DNA from: Mesolinea sp964536465
GTDB lineage: Bacteria; Chloroflexota; Anaerolineae; Anaerolineales; Anaerolineaceae
Assembly: GCA_964536465.1 (NCBI GenBank)
Contig: CAZHXQ010000055.1
Coordinates: forward strand, 1-12,591
Length of the DNA: 12,591 nt
Direction of reading: 5' to 3'
Shown: piece by piece, positions 1 through 6,491 of the stretch
Layout of the letters: each line of letters begins with the position of its first letter
Position numbering within the stretch: position 1 is the stretch's first letter
Made by a program: the position numbers and the translations under genes
Notes under the pieces: model-generated
Seen by the model: only the letters and a program-made list of their open reading frames with translations
The model's database searches: none
Told to the model about the DNA's origin: nothing

Positions 1-225
1 TTGAATATCCATGATGTTGTGCTAATTGTAAGCCAAAAACGGGAGGTTTAAATCGGGATCGTTCTGTACCGATGAGATTTTGTTGCGCCGACTTCTTTCG
101 TACCCCGCACAAAATCAAAAATTCTTTCCAAACTAAAGTTGGCTTATTCGGTGATAGAAAAGAACCGCAGGCTGTTGTGGTCTACATGTGTTCTAATCCT
201 GTTTTAAGGCGCAGATTTTCCGGGT
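1..225. other. Intergenic flank, no convincing gene
   Basis: This stretch lies downstream of the FAD-oxidoreductase gene and runs to the window edge. I see no convincing gene. Plus-strand frame 1 stays open from the edge to a TAA at 49-51, which could be the tail of a truncated gene but is far too short to judge. On the minus strand, weak hairpins near 128-144 and 165-181 are each followed by T-rich but interrupted sequence. Either could end the minus-strand transcript, but neither is a clean intrinsic terminator. Confidence 0.4.
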
Positions 226-1386
226 CTATTTAAGCATTTCTTTGCTCTCGAACCCCCGATCATAGCGCAGATTGCGCAAGCAGGCACCTTCAATTGGGCT
301 TAAATCCCCGGTGATAGTATTGGTCAGGAGTTTTCCCACGCCAGGTCCAAGCATAAACCCTTGCCCACAGGTACCTGCCGCGATCAGGTAACCTTCAATC
401 CCATCTACCGGACCAACAATCGGGTTGCCATCCGGAGTCATGGGGTAGGTGCCCCGCCAGGTTCGGCGCACACGGATATTTCCCAGAATGGGCATAAGGT
501 CCACCAACCGCCTGCAGGATTGCGGCAGAAAGGAACTGGTGTTTTGAGTCAGGTTGCCCCAGATTTGGGGTTCAGGGGTCAGGCAGAAAATGATTTTACC
601 GGTTGGATGCTGATAAAAATAAAAATTGCTTGACCCCGGGCAGTGACGGATATCAACAACCATGGCCGCGAACATGGGCTGCACCGGTTCCGTAATGCCT
701 GCCTCATGAGCGTCAGGCTCAATCGGCAGGTCGACGCCAACCATTTGTGAGATCTGGCGGGCCCAGCCTCCGGCTGTGTTGATGAAGGTCTTGCAAGCGT
801 AAACGCCCTGTTTGGTTCGAACTCCTTGTATGCGGTTGCCTTCGACAATGATCTCAGTCACAGCTTCGTTGAAATGAAATTCTGCGCCTTCCAGTTGAGC
901 TCGCTGCCAGAAAGCAAAGGCAGCCTTCAAAGGCGAAGCGCTGCCGTCGCCTGGCGAAAAGGTCCCTCCGCGCAATCCTCGCGGGTTGAGATGGGGCGCG
1001 ATTTCGAGGTTTTGATCTCTTTCTATCCAATCGATGTTCAAACCAAGCGATCGTTGTAATTCTAATAAGCTCTTGAGAGTCGTTTCTATTTCAGGCTGGT
1101 AGGCAACAAAATTGTAGCCTCCTGAGCGCCAGTCAATATCATCGCCGTAGGTCTCTTTCCAGGAGGAAAAGATTTCAATCGAATTTGAGCATAAATATAT
1201 CTTTGATGGGTCAGAGTGCGTGGCGCGAATACCACCAATTGCGTGCTTGTTTGAAGCCTGACCGGGGCTTGCCATGGCTTCCAAAACCAAAACTTTGAGC
1301 CCCGCTTGAGCCAGGTAGAGAGCGGTTGGTGTTCCAATCGAACCAGCCCCAGCAATTATCGCATCATAAGTTTTATCCAGTCTCAT
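226..1386 (-). CDS. FAD-dependent amine/amino-acid dehydrogenase subunit (DAO fold, SoxB/HcnC-like)
   Basis: This is a 386-residue flavoprotein of the D-amino-acid-oxidase (DAO) superfamily, the size of the catalytic beta subunits of heteromeric sarcosine oxidase, hydroxyproline/proline dehydrogenase and HCN synthase. Seen in the sequence: an N-terminal FAD-binding GAGSIG at residues 13-18, with an acidic residue (E36) ending the second strand, a GDGSASP segment (146-152), an NTAGGWA strand-turn (203-209), and the C-terminal FAD contact regions TPDGNPIVGP (317-326) and GTCGQGFMLGPGVG (338-351). There is no signal peptide or membrane segment, so it should be cytoplasmic. Its ATG overlaps the TGA of the upstream gene by 4 bp (ATGA, 1383-1386), which implies translational coupling and a complex with that product. 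In such complexes this subunit oxidises the C-N bond of a secondary amine, imino acid or amino acid and passes electrons to the partner. The substrate cannot be read from the sequence; proline, hydroxyproline, sarcosine or opines are all possible. Confidence 0.85.
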   Translation of the reverse strand: MRLDKTYDAIIAGAGSIGTPTALYLAQAGLKVLVLEAMASPGQASNKHAIGGIRATHSDPSKIYLCSNSIEIFSSWKETYGDDIDWRSGGYNFVAYQPEIETTLKSLLELQRSLGLNIDWIERDQNLEIAPHLNPRGLRGGTFSPGDGSASPLKAAFAFWQRAQLEGAEFHFNEAVTEIIVEGNRIQGVRTKQGVYACKTFINTAGGWARQISQMVGVDLPIEPDAHEAGITEPVQPMFAAMVVDIRHCPGSSNFYFYQHPTGKIIFCLTPEPQIWGNLTQNTSSFLPQSCRRLVDLMPILGNIRVRRTWRGTYPMTPDGNPIVGPVDGIEGYLIAAGTCGQGFMLGPGVGKLLTNTITGDLSPIEGACLRNLRYDRGFESKEMLK

Positions 1387-3503
1387 TGCAGGTTACCCGT
1401 TCCTTCAGATGATTCCTCGATAAAATCTTTAACTGGCACCTCAACAAAGACCGGTCGAACCGGAGGGTCGCTGACTTCGGATAAGGCTACGCCCTCAGCC
1501 ACAAACATGCGCTTTATCAGGTTCAGGCAGGTTTTGCCCCCACAAGAGCCCATGCTGGCGTGGGTGACCGCCTTTATCTGGTTGATATCCCTGATGCCGG
1601 CTCTGATCAGCTTTCTGATTTCACCGGCGGTGATGCGTTCACAGCGGCAAATGTAGGCGTCATCATCCAGATTTTGGGGCATTTCTGATTCGGGTTCAAA
1701 AGGTTTTGACTGGCTGGTCGGAATCACGCGAAAACCAGCCACGCTCTTTGCGATTTTTGTAGGCACTTCAATGCTGAGCAGACGAGTCCCGTTTTTGTAT
1801 CCTGGGACTGTTTTTATTCTTTCAATTTTAAACTCGCCAAGTGACCGTCCGTCAGTATCGGTCACTTCTATCAGGTTTCCGATGGCAATCCCGGCAGTTG
1901 CCTGCTCGACCGGAAGGCTCACCAGGGCCGTCTGGCTGCGCTTGCGGAAATCGACCAGACTGATGGCCAAGCCCGGACAAACAGCCACACAGCGTCCGCA
2001 GGCAATACATTCTTCAGCCCGGTTTTCATCAAAATGGGGCAGGTTGCGGATGTCAGCTTCGTCAATGAAGATCAGATCCCTTGGACAGACCGTGGAACAC
2101 GGGTTACAGGGGATTTCCTGTGTGCAATGAAATACTGGAAAAACTCCCTCAAGTTGATCGATATACCTTTCAGCAACGGTTATGCCCGGCCTGGACTTAA
2201 GAATTTGTTCAGTCTCAAACCAACGGGCGGGGATCTCGGGTGTCTCCTTACCTAAACTCCGGGCGATCTCGTTGCCAACAATTTTTCCCGAGAAGATGGC
2301 GGCAGAGGCCTCCGCAATCTCGCTGGCGTCTCCAGCGGCGAAGACCTTCATGCCAACCACCTTGGCCATATTGATGAACTCATTCACTGGTTCCAACCCA
2401 ACTGCGATCAAGAGCGTGTCGCAATCGTAGACTTTCTCGATACCTGGGATGGGTTGAAAACTCCCGTCCACCTGGGCGATCACCACTGACTCAACCTTTT
2501 CATGACCCCTGGCTGCCACAACCGTGTGGGAGGTAAAAATCGGGACGCCAGAACGCGCCAGTTTATCTTTATGGACTTTGTAACCCCCGCACTCCGCTGC
2601 CGCTTCCACCAGTCCGGCCACGTGTATGTTCGCCTGAATGGCGTGATAACCCGCAATCAAACCGACGTTTCCTCCGCCGATGATAAACAGGTTATTGCAG
2701 GGTCTGACCAAATCCCGGTTTACCAGGGTTTGAAAGGCGCCGGCACCATAGACACCCGGCAGAGTATTGCCAGAAAAGGACAGGCTGCGTTCTCTGGCCC
2801 CAGTGGCAACCAGGAGTGCCTCTGGTTTGATATGGACATTTTCTTTTTGCTCGCGATAAACAGCAACTTTGTGGTCCTCAAAGATGCCAATCGCGGTGGA
2901 GTTCGTCCAGATTTCGACCGAAGGAAGTGACCCAACCTGGTCGGACAGTATTTTGGCAATGTCGATACCCCTGGTACCGGCGTGCACAGCCTCGGAGGAA
3001 CCGAAAAAGCGGTGAGTCTGCAAAACCAGTTTTCCACCCAACTGGTTCTTGTCATCCACAAGAATGACATTCACACCCAACTGGCCGAGCTCAATCGCCG
3101 CGGATAAGCCGGCTGGGCCGGCGCCGATGATCAGTACCTCACACTCGTGGTAGCGGGGGAACAGGTCTTTCTCCGGGATCGGATCGAAGCTTTCTGGCAA
3201 ATCAGGCAGACCGTCCGCTGGCTCAATCTTCATTCCTGGGGTTACCGGGGTCATGCAGGCTTTGACCGGCAAACCGTTAGCGATCACCATGCACTGTGAA
3301 CATTGCCCGTTAGCACAAAATATGCCCTGGGGGCTGTGGTCCTTAACATGACGACGGAAAACCTGGATACCCTGAGCCATCAGGGCGGATGAGATCATCT
3401 CATTGGGTTTTGCAAAAAAAAGTTTTTCTTGCCAGTAGAAAGGTGTTGTTGCTTCGCTTTCATCGATCAGGATAGGGTGAGACTTGATACGATAATCGGT
3501 CAT
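1383..3503 (-). CDS. Multi-cluster FAD/NAD oxidoreductase: fused [2Fe-2S], pyridine-nucleotide oxidoreductase, 2x[4Fe-4S] and BFD domains
   Basis: This 706-residue protein is the electron-transfer partner of the downstream DAO-type subunit. Modules in order: a plant-type [2Fe-2S] domain with C63, C68, C71 and C83; an FAD site GAGPAG (127-132) and ATGARE (233-238); a second dinucleotide site GGGNVG (276-281) with the late FAD contact GD at 391-392; a ferredoxin-like insert with C460/C466/C469/C473 and C499/C502/C505/C509, enough for two [4Fe-4S] clusters; a linker of about 90 residues; and a BFD-like [2Fe-2S] domain with C619, C621, C654 and C659. The first two modules and the BFD end match sarcosine oxidase alpha and HcnA/HcnB relatives. 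The folate-binding GcvT-like domain of sarcosine oxidase alpha is missing, so methyl transfer to tetrahydrofolate is unlikely. The ATG at 3503 follows GAGGAG (3507-3512) by 3 nt. Inference: it carries electrons from the amine-oxidising subunit to NAD or ferredoxin in an anaerobe. Donor and acceptor are unknown. Confidence 0.86.
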   Translation of the reverse strand: MTDYRIKSHPILIDESEATTPFYWQEKLFFAKPNEMISSALMAQGIQVFRRHVKDHSPQGIFCANGQCSQCMVIANGLPVKACMTPVTPGMKIEPADGLPDLPESFDPIPEKDLFPRYHECEVLIIGAGPAGLSAAIELGQLGVNVILVDDKNQLGGKLVLQTHRFFGSSEAVHAGTRGIDIAKILSDQVGSLPSVEIWTNSTAIGIFEDHKVAVYREQKENVHIKPEALLVATGARERSLSFSGNTLPGVYGAGAFQTLVNRDLVRPCNNLFIIGGGNVGLIAGYHAIQANIHVAGLVEAAAECGGYKVHKDKLARSGVPIFTSHTVVAARGHEKVESVVIAQVDGSFQPIPGIEKVYDCDTLLIAVGLEPVNEFINMAKVVGMKVFAAGDASEIAEASAAIFSGKIVGNEIARSLGKETPEIPARWFETEQILKSRPGITVAERYIDQLEGVFPVFHCTQEIPCNPCSTVCPRDLIFIDEADIRNLPHFDENRAEECIACGRCVAVCPGLAISLVDFRKRSQTALVSLPVEQATAGIAIGNLIEVTDTDGRSLGEFKIERIKTVPGYKNGTRLLSIEVPTKIAKSVAGFRVIPTSQSKPFEPESEMPQNLDDDAYICRCERITAGEIRKLIRAGIRDINQIKAVTHASMGSCGGKTCLNLIKRMFVAEGVALSEVSDPPVRPVFVEVPVKDFIEESSEGTGNLQ

Positions 3504-3506
3504 AAA

Positions 3507-3512
3507 CTCCTC
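3507..3512 (-). promoter_or_regulatory. Ribosome binding site of the multi-cluster oxidoreductase
   Basis: The minus strand reads GAGGAG, then TTT, then the ATG at 3503. The spacing is short but the match is strong, and it fixes the start codon of the oxidoreductase. Confidence 0.75.
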
Positions 3513-3524
3513 AAATGGACATGC

Positions 3525-3553
3525 AGTTTAGTGGTTAATATTACCACCAGCAA
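3525..3553 (-). promoter_or_regulatory. Candidate promoter with a 17-bp inverted repeat filling the spacer
   Basis: On the minus strand, TTGCTG (3553-3548) and TAAACT (3530-3525) are separated by exactly 17 bp, GTGGTAATATTAACCAC. That spacer is itself an inverted repeat with arms GTGGT and ACCAC around a 7-bp AT-rich centre. The hexamers are partial matches to -35 (3 of 6) and -10 (4 of 6). The predicted start would lie near 3518, just before the GAGGAG ribosome site. An operator inside the spacer is a common design for regulators that block or remodel the promoter. No regulator gene is visible nearby, so both promoter and operator are inferences. Confidence 0.45.
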
Positions 3554-3635
3554 ATCCAGATGGGGGTAACGTTGAGCAATGCCCATTTCAAGGAATTAAG
3601 CCAAAGTAGATCTCTTGCCTGTTACTGCTTTCAGG

Positions 3636-4619
3636 TCAGGCTTGTGGGGGGCTATCGTCGAAAATTTCCTGGTACTTCTTGTCGAGCTCATCATCGGCCA
3701 GGTGTGAATAGCGTTGGGTTACGGCGATATTGGTATGACGCGCCAAAACCTGGGCCAGTTTGAGGTTGCCGGTACCGCCCAAAACTGTAGTGACAAAGTA
3801 GTGCCGGAAGGAATGGGGTGTTATGGTACCGACCGCATCCTCTCCCAGGCATTCTTTTACCCGGTTGTTGACGATGGCCCGTCCGGTGGTGGTGGATATT
3901 GGTTTGATTTTATTGCCGACAGCACGGTCGTGCCTGGCAAACAAAGGCAGTGATTTGAGCGCTTTACCTCCCACGCCGTCCAGCTCCGCCCGAGCTTGCA
4001 GGTAATCGAGCAGGGTTTTGAGACTGCGTTTAGAAAAACGCAGGACAGCCTCCTTGTTGCCTTTGCCTATGATTACCGCTCGGCTTTCGTGCCAGTCGAT
4101 GTCCCCACGGCGCAAATTACAAGCCTCTTGCACTCGCAATCCCGTGTCAGCCAGGGTGATTAAAAAAGCGCGGTCACGCAGGTTGACCAGACGTTCAGTT
4201 GTGTTTTCAGTGAACTGCTTGTTCAGATTTTCAGCGTGGATGATGACTTTTTCGATATCAGACTTGGGAAACTGGGGCAGGCGCACACCAGACCGGCGCG
4301 TGCGCTGTTTAATCAATAGTCGAACGCGGGGAAGGTTGATTTGTGCCAAGTTCTCGCCGGCGATATATTCGTACAGACCAACCGTTGCGGTCATGTAAAC
4401 CTGCTCAGTGGCTGAAGAGAAGTCTTTTAAGGCGGTTGCCATCCAGATCACCGGGTCCTCACTTAATGCGCTGATGTTCTCTTCTTCAAGCTTCAGGCCG
4501 TTTTTTTCCAGCACATCGGAGAAGACATTCATCGCGTTAGTGTAGGTGCGGTAAGTGTTGGCACTACGCGAAAGCTTAACTGAGTTAAGATACTGTTTAA
4601 TAGTTTCAATAATGTTCAT
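3636..4619 (-). CDS. Tyrosine recombinase (XerC/XerD-like integrase)
   Basis: This 327-residue site-specific recombinase cuts and rejoins DNA through a covalent tyrosine intermediate. The N-terminal part (about 1-90) fits a SAM-like core-binding domain, and the catalytic domain (about 115-320) has every expected residue: R162 in TGLR, K186 in the beta-hairpin GKGNKE, H269 and R272 in HSFRH, H295 in LARH, and nucleophile Y304 in TQRYSHL. Length is close to XerC/XerD and shorter than most phage integrases with an added arm-binding domain. It looks intact. The ATG at 4619 has no strong ribosome site; an AAGGA lies about 14 nt upstream. No excisionase, phage or transposon gene is visible, so it may be a Xer-type dimer-resolution enzyme or a lone integrase; I cannot decide. 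It is separated by 132 bp from the oxidoreductase gene and is probably not functionally linked to it. Confidence 0.92.
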   Translation of the reverse strand: MNIIETIKQYLNSVKLSRSANTYRTYTNAMNVFSDVLEKNGLKLEEENISALSEDPVIWMATALKDFSSATEQVYMTATVGLYEYIAGENLAQINLPRVRLLIKQRTRRSGVRLPQFPKSDIEKVIIHAENLNKQFTENTTERLVNLRDRAFLITLADTGLRVQEACNLRRGDIDWHESRAVIIGKGNKEAVLRFSKRSLKTLLDYLQARAELDGVGGKALKSLPLFARHDRAVGNKIKPISTTTGRAIVNNRVKECLGEDAVGTITPHSFRHYFVTTVLGGTGNLKLAQVLARHTNIAVTQRYSHLADDELDKKYQEIFDDSPPQA

Positions 4620-4682
4620 ATTAGGCCTGATTTATCCTTCTGTTGCGCATAGATTTAGAATAAATACAATTTACCCGATCAC

Positions 4683-4706
4683 TTATCATAACCATATTAT
4701 ACATAA
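4683..4706. repeat. AT-rich imperfect palindrome upstream of the recombinase gene
   Basis: The left arm TTATCATAA (4683-4691) and the right arm TTATACATAA (4697-4706) are inverted copies differing by a one-base indel and a substitution, separated by CCATA. The layout, CATAA then a short centre then TTAT, recalls the core of dif sites bound by Xer recombinases, but the centre is 5 bp rather than the usual 6. The site also overlaps a -10-like TATAAT of the recombinase promoter (minus strand, 4701-4696). It could be a recombination core, an autoregulatory operator or chance in AT-rich DNA. Confidence 0.3.
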
Positions 4707-4782
4707 AAAATGCAAAGAATGCCTGAGGGCAGGGCTATATCACGTCTGTAAATGTCGGCAATAAATAGAATGATTCTTTAGG

Positions 4783-4839
4783 ATTGTCAACGAAAAGACA
4801 CTGTAATTCTACTTGTCAGAGCAGCGCAAATTGTCAACG
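4783..4839. repeat. 10-bp direct repeat ATTGTCAACG, two copies 47 bp apart
   Basis: ATTGTCAACG occurs at 4783-4792 and 4830-4839, with a shorter TTGTCA at 4813-4818 between them. The minus-strand reading contains TTGACA, so one copy may simply be a -35 element for the recombinase gene. A repeated protein-binding site is the alternative. Chance similarity cannot be excluded. Confidence 0.3.
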
Positions 4840-5217
4840 GCTTTTCTATGATCACTCAATCCATCTTCAAACAAAAAACATTGGTGAGCGTTCATCTTTT
4901 CAAAAATTTTTTCAAGACAAACCAAGTGCACAGTTGTTTAATCCTTACAAGGCTTAAATCCGGATTATAAAATCGGTGACTGATGGTTTCCCATGTGATC
5001 CCCGAACATTCACTGCCATAATCACTCACAGAAATCGAAACATACCAGGGAGAGGGACATTTTAATCCGTCCACTGCCTGTTGACTGCCGGTTCTATGCT
5101 TGCGATAATGATACTTATCGTAACCATAAGAGGAAATTGTCTATGTTTCCTTCTCCCCTGCTTGTTATGGCCCCACAATGCGGTGTGATCCGGATAAAAT
5201 GACAATGACAATGCTGC

Positions 5218-5236
5218 CTGCCAGGCTTCCTGGCGG
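5218..5236 (-). terminator. Weak hairpin downstream of the hypothetical gene
   Basis: GCCAGG and CCTGGC (5220-5225 and 5229-5234) form a 6-bp GC-rich stem with a 3-nt loop, 9-28 bp past the stop of the 139-residue gene. On the minus strand it is followed by mixed sequence with only a scattered T-rich stretch, so it is not a canonical intrinsic terminator. It may still help end or protect the transcript. Confidence 0.3.
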
Positions 5237-5245
5237 TTATGCCCT

Positions 5246-5665
5246 CTACCGCTTTGGTCTGTTCTCCAAAACTTCATAGGCACCCACCCAGGGCTCACCC
5301 AGGCGGTTTCGCTCTGAGACCTCAACATCGTTCAGTTTTTGAGCCACCTGAATCAATTCTGTGGCGATTTTTTCCCAATCCTGCGCCAATATTGTCTGCT
5401 CCAGTGTCTGACGGCAAATCTGCACCCAGGCCCACTTCATCCGGAAACGGTCTGCTTTGAGCCAGTAGTCGCGTTTTTCCCAGGCGAGCGCGCTAGAATC
5501 CACCGATTCTTCGATCTTTTCTAAAGCCAGCGCGACGTACGCGGCCATATCGAGACTCTCTTGGTCTGGCTGCCCCTTTTGCATCAGTTTTCGGATAGCC
5601 AGAACGATCGATTTGGTCAGCCGGTTGCGGTATGTTGTGCCACTCTCACTTGTCTTAATCGCCAT
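5246..5665 (-). CDS. Hypothetical protein, helical, 139 residues
   Basis: I do not recognise a characterised family. The protein is soluble, mostly helical by composition, and has no signal peptide or membrane segment. Residues 20-60 and 85-115 look like amphipathic helices, and a charged, tryptophan-rich segment WEKRDYWLKADRFRMKWAW lies around 62-80. The C-terminal part ends in a proline- and arginine-containing tail. The case that it is real: an ATG at 5665 preceded by AAGGAAT (about 5671-5677), a perfect TATAAT upstream, and amino-acid composition that looks coding rather than random. It is transcribed divergently from the lysine operon and shares its upstream region. Function is unknown; a link to lysine use is possible but unsupported. 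Confidence 0.65.
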   Translation of the reverse strand: MAIKTSESGTTYRNRLTKSIVLAIRKLMQKGQPDQESLDMAAYVALALEKIEESVDSSALAWEKRDYWLKADRFRMKWAWVQICRQTLEQTILAQDWEKIATELIQVAQKLNDVEVSERNRLGEPWVGAYEVLENRPKR

Positions 5666-5695
5666 TATTCATTCCTTGTCTGATAGTCGCGGGCT

Positions 5696-5724
5696 ATTAT
5701 ACCAACTCCCTGCCCTACTCAATT
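5696..5724 (-). promoter_or_regulatory. Candidate promoter of the 139-residue hypothetical gene
   Basis: The minus strand has a perfect -10 TATAAT (5701-5696), about 30 bp before the ATG at 5665. The -35 region is poor: AATTGA at 17 bp or TTGAGT at 15 bp. The predicted transcript would have a short leader of some 20-25 nt containing the AAGGAA ribosome site. Confidence 0.5.
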
Positions 5725-5810
5725 GTTGTCAGCCCAGCAATTCTCGCGCTGTAACAGGTTTGTATAACCATCCGGTTCAGGAAATTTGGCTAAATTCACA
5801 ATTTGCCCCC

Positions 5811-5839
5811 TTTCGCAAAATTATCGCCCAAGTTATAAT
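5811..5839 (+). promoter_or_regulatory. Candidate promoter of the lysine-fermentation operon
   Basis: A perfect -10 TATAAT lies at 5834-5839, with TTTCGC 17 bp upstream at 5811-5816 as a weak -35. The expected start near 5846 is about 37 nt before the lysine aptamer, so the whole riboswitch and its terminator would be transcribed. The position relative to the riboswitch is the main support. Confidence 0.6.
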
Positions 5840-5882
5840 CGCCATATCAGGAACACTAACCTGACAAAATCAAATAGTATTA

Positions 5883-6040
5883 ATAGAGGCGCGGCGGATT
5901 GTGTAGTGACTTCGTAAGTTCCCAGGGCTGGGAGAAGAACCGAATTATCCGTCGCCGAAGGGTACAGGCAGGGTCCTCTTCCTCACCCTGGTATGCCTAA
6001 CCAAGTTAGGATACTGTCATGCACTTGCATGGAGCGCTAT
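5883..6040 (+). promoter_or_regulatory. Lysine riboswitch (L box) in the leader of the lysine-fermentation operon
   Basis: The leader carries conserved L-box landmarks in order: ATAGAGG at the start, GTCGCCGAAG at 5951-5960, an ACTGTCA segment at 6013-6019, and GGAGCGCTAT closing at 6031-6040. Helices traced by hand: P1 ATAG (5883-5886) with CTAT (6037-6040); P2 5891-5899 with 5947-5955 (9 bp, one G-U); P3 CAGGGT (5969-5974) with ACCCTG (5985-5990); P4 CCTAAC (5996-6001) with GTTAGG (6005-6010), extended by GTAT with ATAC; P5 CATGC (6018-6022) with GCATG (6027-6031). I could not resolve the L2-L3 kissing contact or the motifs inside P2. It binds lysine directly. The P1 3' strand lies inside the terminator arm that follows, so ligand binding should relieve termination and turn the catabolic genes on, the opposite of the biosynthetic lysC-type arrangement. 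Confidence 0.93.
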
Positions 6041-6069
6041 GTGTTTATTGAAACATATAGCGTTTTTTT
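6035..6069 (+). terminator. Intrinsic terminator forming the riboswitch expression platform
   Basis: CGCTATGTGTTT (6035-6046) pairs without a break with AAACATATAGCG (6051-6062) across a 4-nt loop ATTG. This gives 12 bp with one G-U, followed directly by seven T residues (6063-6069). The first half of the 5' arm includes CTAT (6037-6040), the 3' strand of aptamer helix P1, so the two structures exclude each other. It lies between the aptamer and the kal ribosome site, as expected for transcriptional attenuation. Confidence 0.87.
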
Positions 6070-6086
6070 AATCTAAAGGAGATGGT

Positions 6087-6473
6087 ATGACTGAAGTTGT
6101 AATTCGTTTGAGAATCGGTGCAGAAAACGCCCATTATGGTGGCGGCCTTGTGGATGGAGCCTTCCTGACAAAACTTTTTGGTGATGTTGCCACGGAACTG
6201 TTGATTCGTCGTGATGGTGATGAAGGGCTCTTCAGGGCCTACGACAACATCGAATTCCTTGCGCCTGTCTATGCTGGCGATTTTATTGAAGCCAGGGGCT
6301 GGATCACAAGCGAAGGCAACACCTCTCGCAAGATGGCTTTTGAGGCCTGGAAGGTAATCAGTTCCAGAACTGATATTTCCGATTCCGCAGCAGAAGTGTT
6401 GGCGGAACCTGTGCTGGTTTGCCGCGCAAGCGGCACCTGCATCACCCCTAAAAACAAACAACGCCTTGGTTAA
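6087..6473 (+). CDS. kal: 3-aminobutyryl-CoA ammonia-lyase
   Basis: This 128-residue enzyme eliminates ammonia from L-3-aminobutyryl-CoA to give crotonyl-CoA (EC 4.3.1.14), the last dedicated step before the butyrate branch. The size and the single hot-dog-fold layout fit the Kal family. Conserved-looking segments are the N-terminal GGGLVDGAF (18-26) and the YDNIEFLAPVYAGD stretch (52-65), where D23 and E56 are the likely catalytic acids by analogy with the family. The C-terminal half carries the strands that would bury CoA in an oligomer. The ATG at 6087 follows AAAGGAG (6075-6081) by 5 nt and is the first gene after the riboswitch terminator. Family identity is also supported by the next gene being kce, its substrate supplier. 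No soluble-protein oddities are visible. Confidence 0.93.
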   Translation: MTEVVIRLRIGAENAHYGGGLVDGAFLTKLFGDVATELLIRRDGDEGLFRAYDNIEFLAPVYAGDFIEARGWITSEGNTSRKMAFEAWKVISSRTDISDSAAEVLAEPVLVCRASGTCITPKNKQRLG

Positions 6474-6491
6474 ATCAGGCGAAAAATCTAT

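Larger units (their letters stand above)
4620..5245. other. 626-bp intergenic region without a convincing gene
   Basis: This AT-rich region lies between the recombinase and the 139-residue hypothetical gene, both on the minus strand. Short open frames exist on the minus strand (60 and 88 codons), but their composition is not protein-like and the larger overlaps the hypothetical gene. Visible items are a candidate minus-strand -10 TATAAT (4701-4696), a TTGACA-like element (4790-4785) followed at 17 bp by TATTTA, an AT-rich imperfect palindrome at 4683-4706, a direct repeat ATTGTCAACG at 4783-4792 and 4830-4839, a 10-bp palindrome AATCCGGATT at 4957-4966, and a small GC hairpin at 5220-5234. 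No tRNA, CRISPR or insertion-sequence end is recognisable. Confidence 0.5.

Noticed and set aside
2502..2930. 142-codon plus-strand open frame inside the multi-cluster oxidoreductase
   Set aside because: Opposite strand of a gene with complete FAD, NAD and iron-sulfur motifs; composition is not protein-like.
1383..3503. Sarcosine oxidase alpha subunit in the strict sense
   Set aside because: The C-terminal folate-binding GcvT-like domain is absent and is replaced by ferredoxin and BFD modules, so only a broader family call is justified.
5103..5120. CGATAA and TTATCG inverted repeat resembling a Fur box (GATAATGATA core)
   Set aside because: Matches only about 14 of 19 Fur-consensus positions and lies downstream of the nearest gene rather than in front of one. 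No iron-uptake gene is near. Probably chance.
5062..5328. 88-codon minus-strand open frame next to the hypothetical gene
   Set aside because: It overlaps the better-supported 139-residue gene in another frame and has an unusual W/H/R-rich composition with no ribosome site that I trust.
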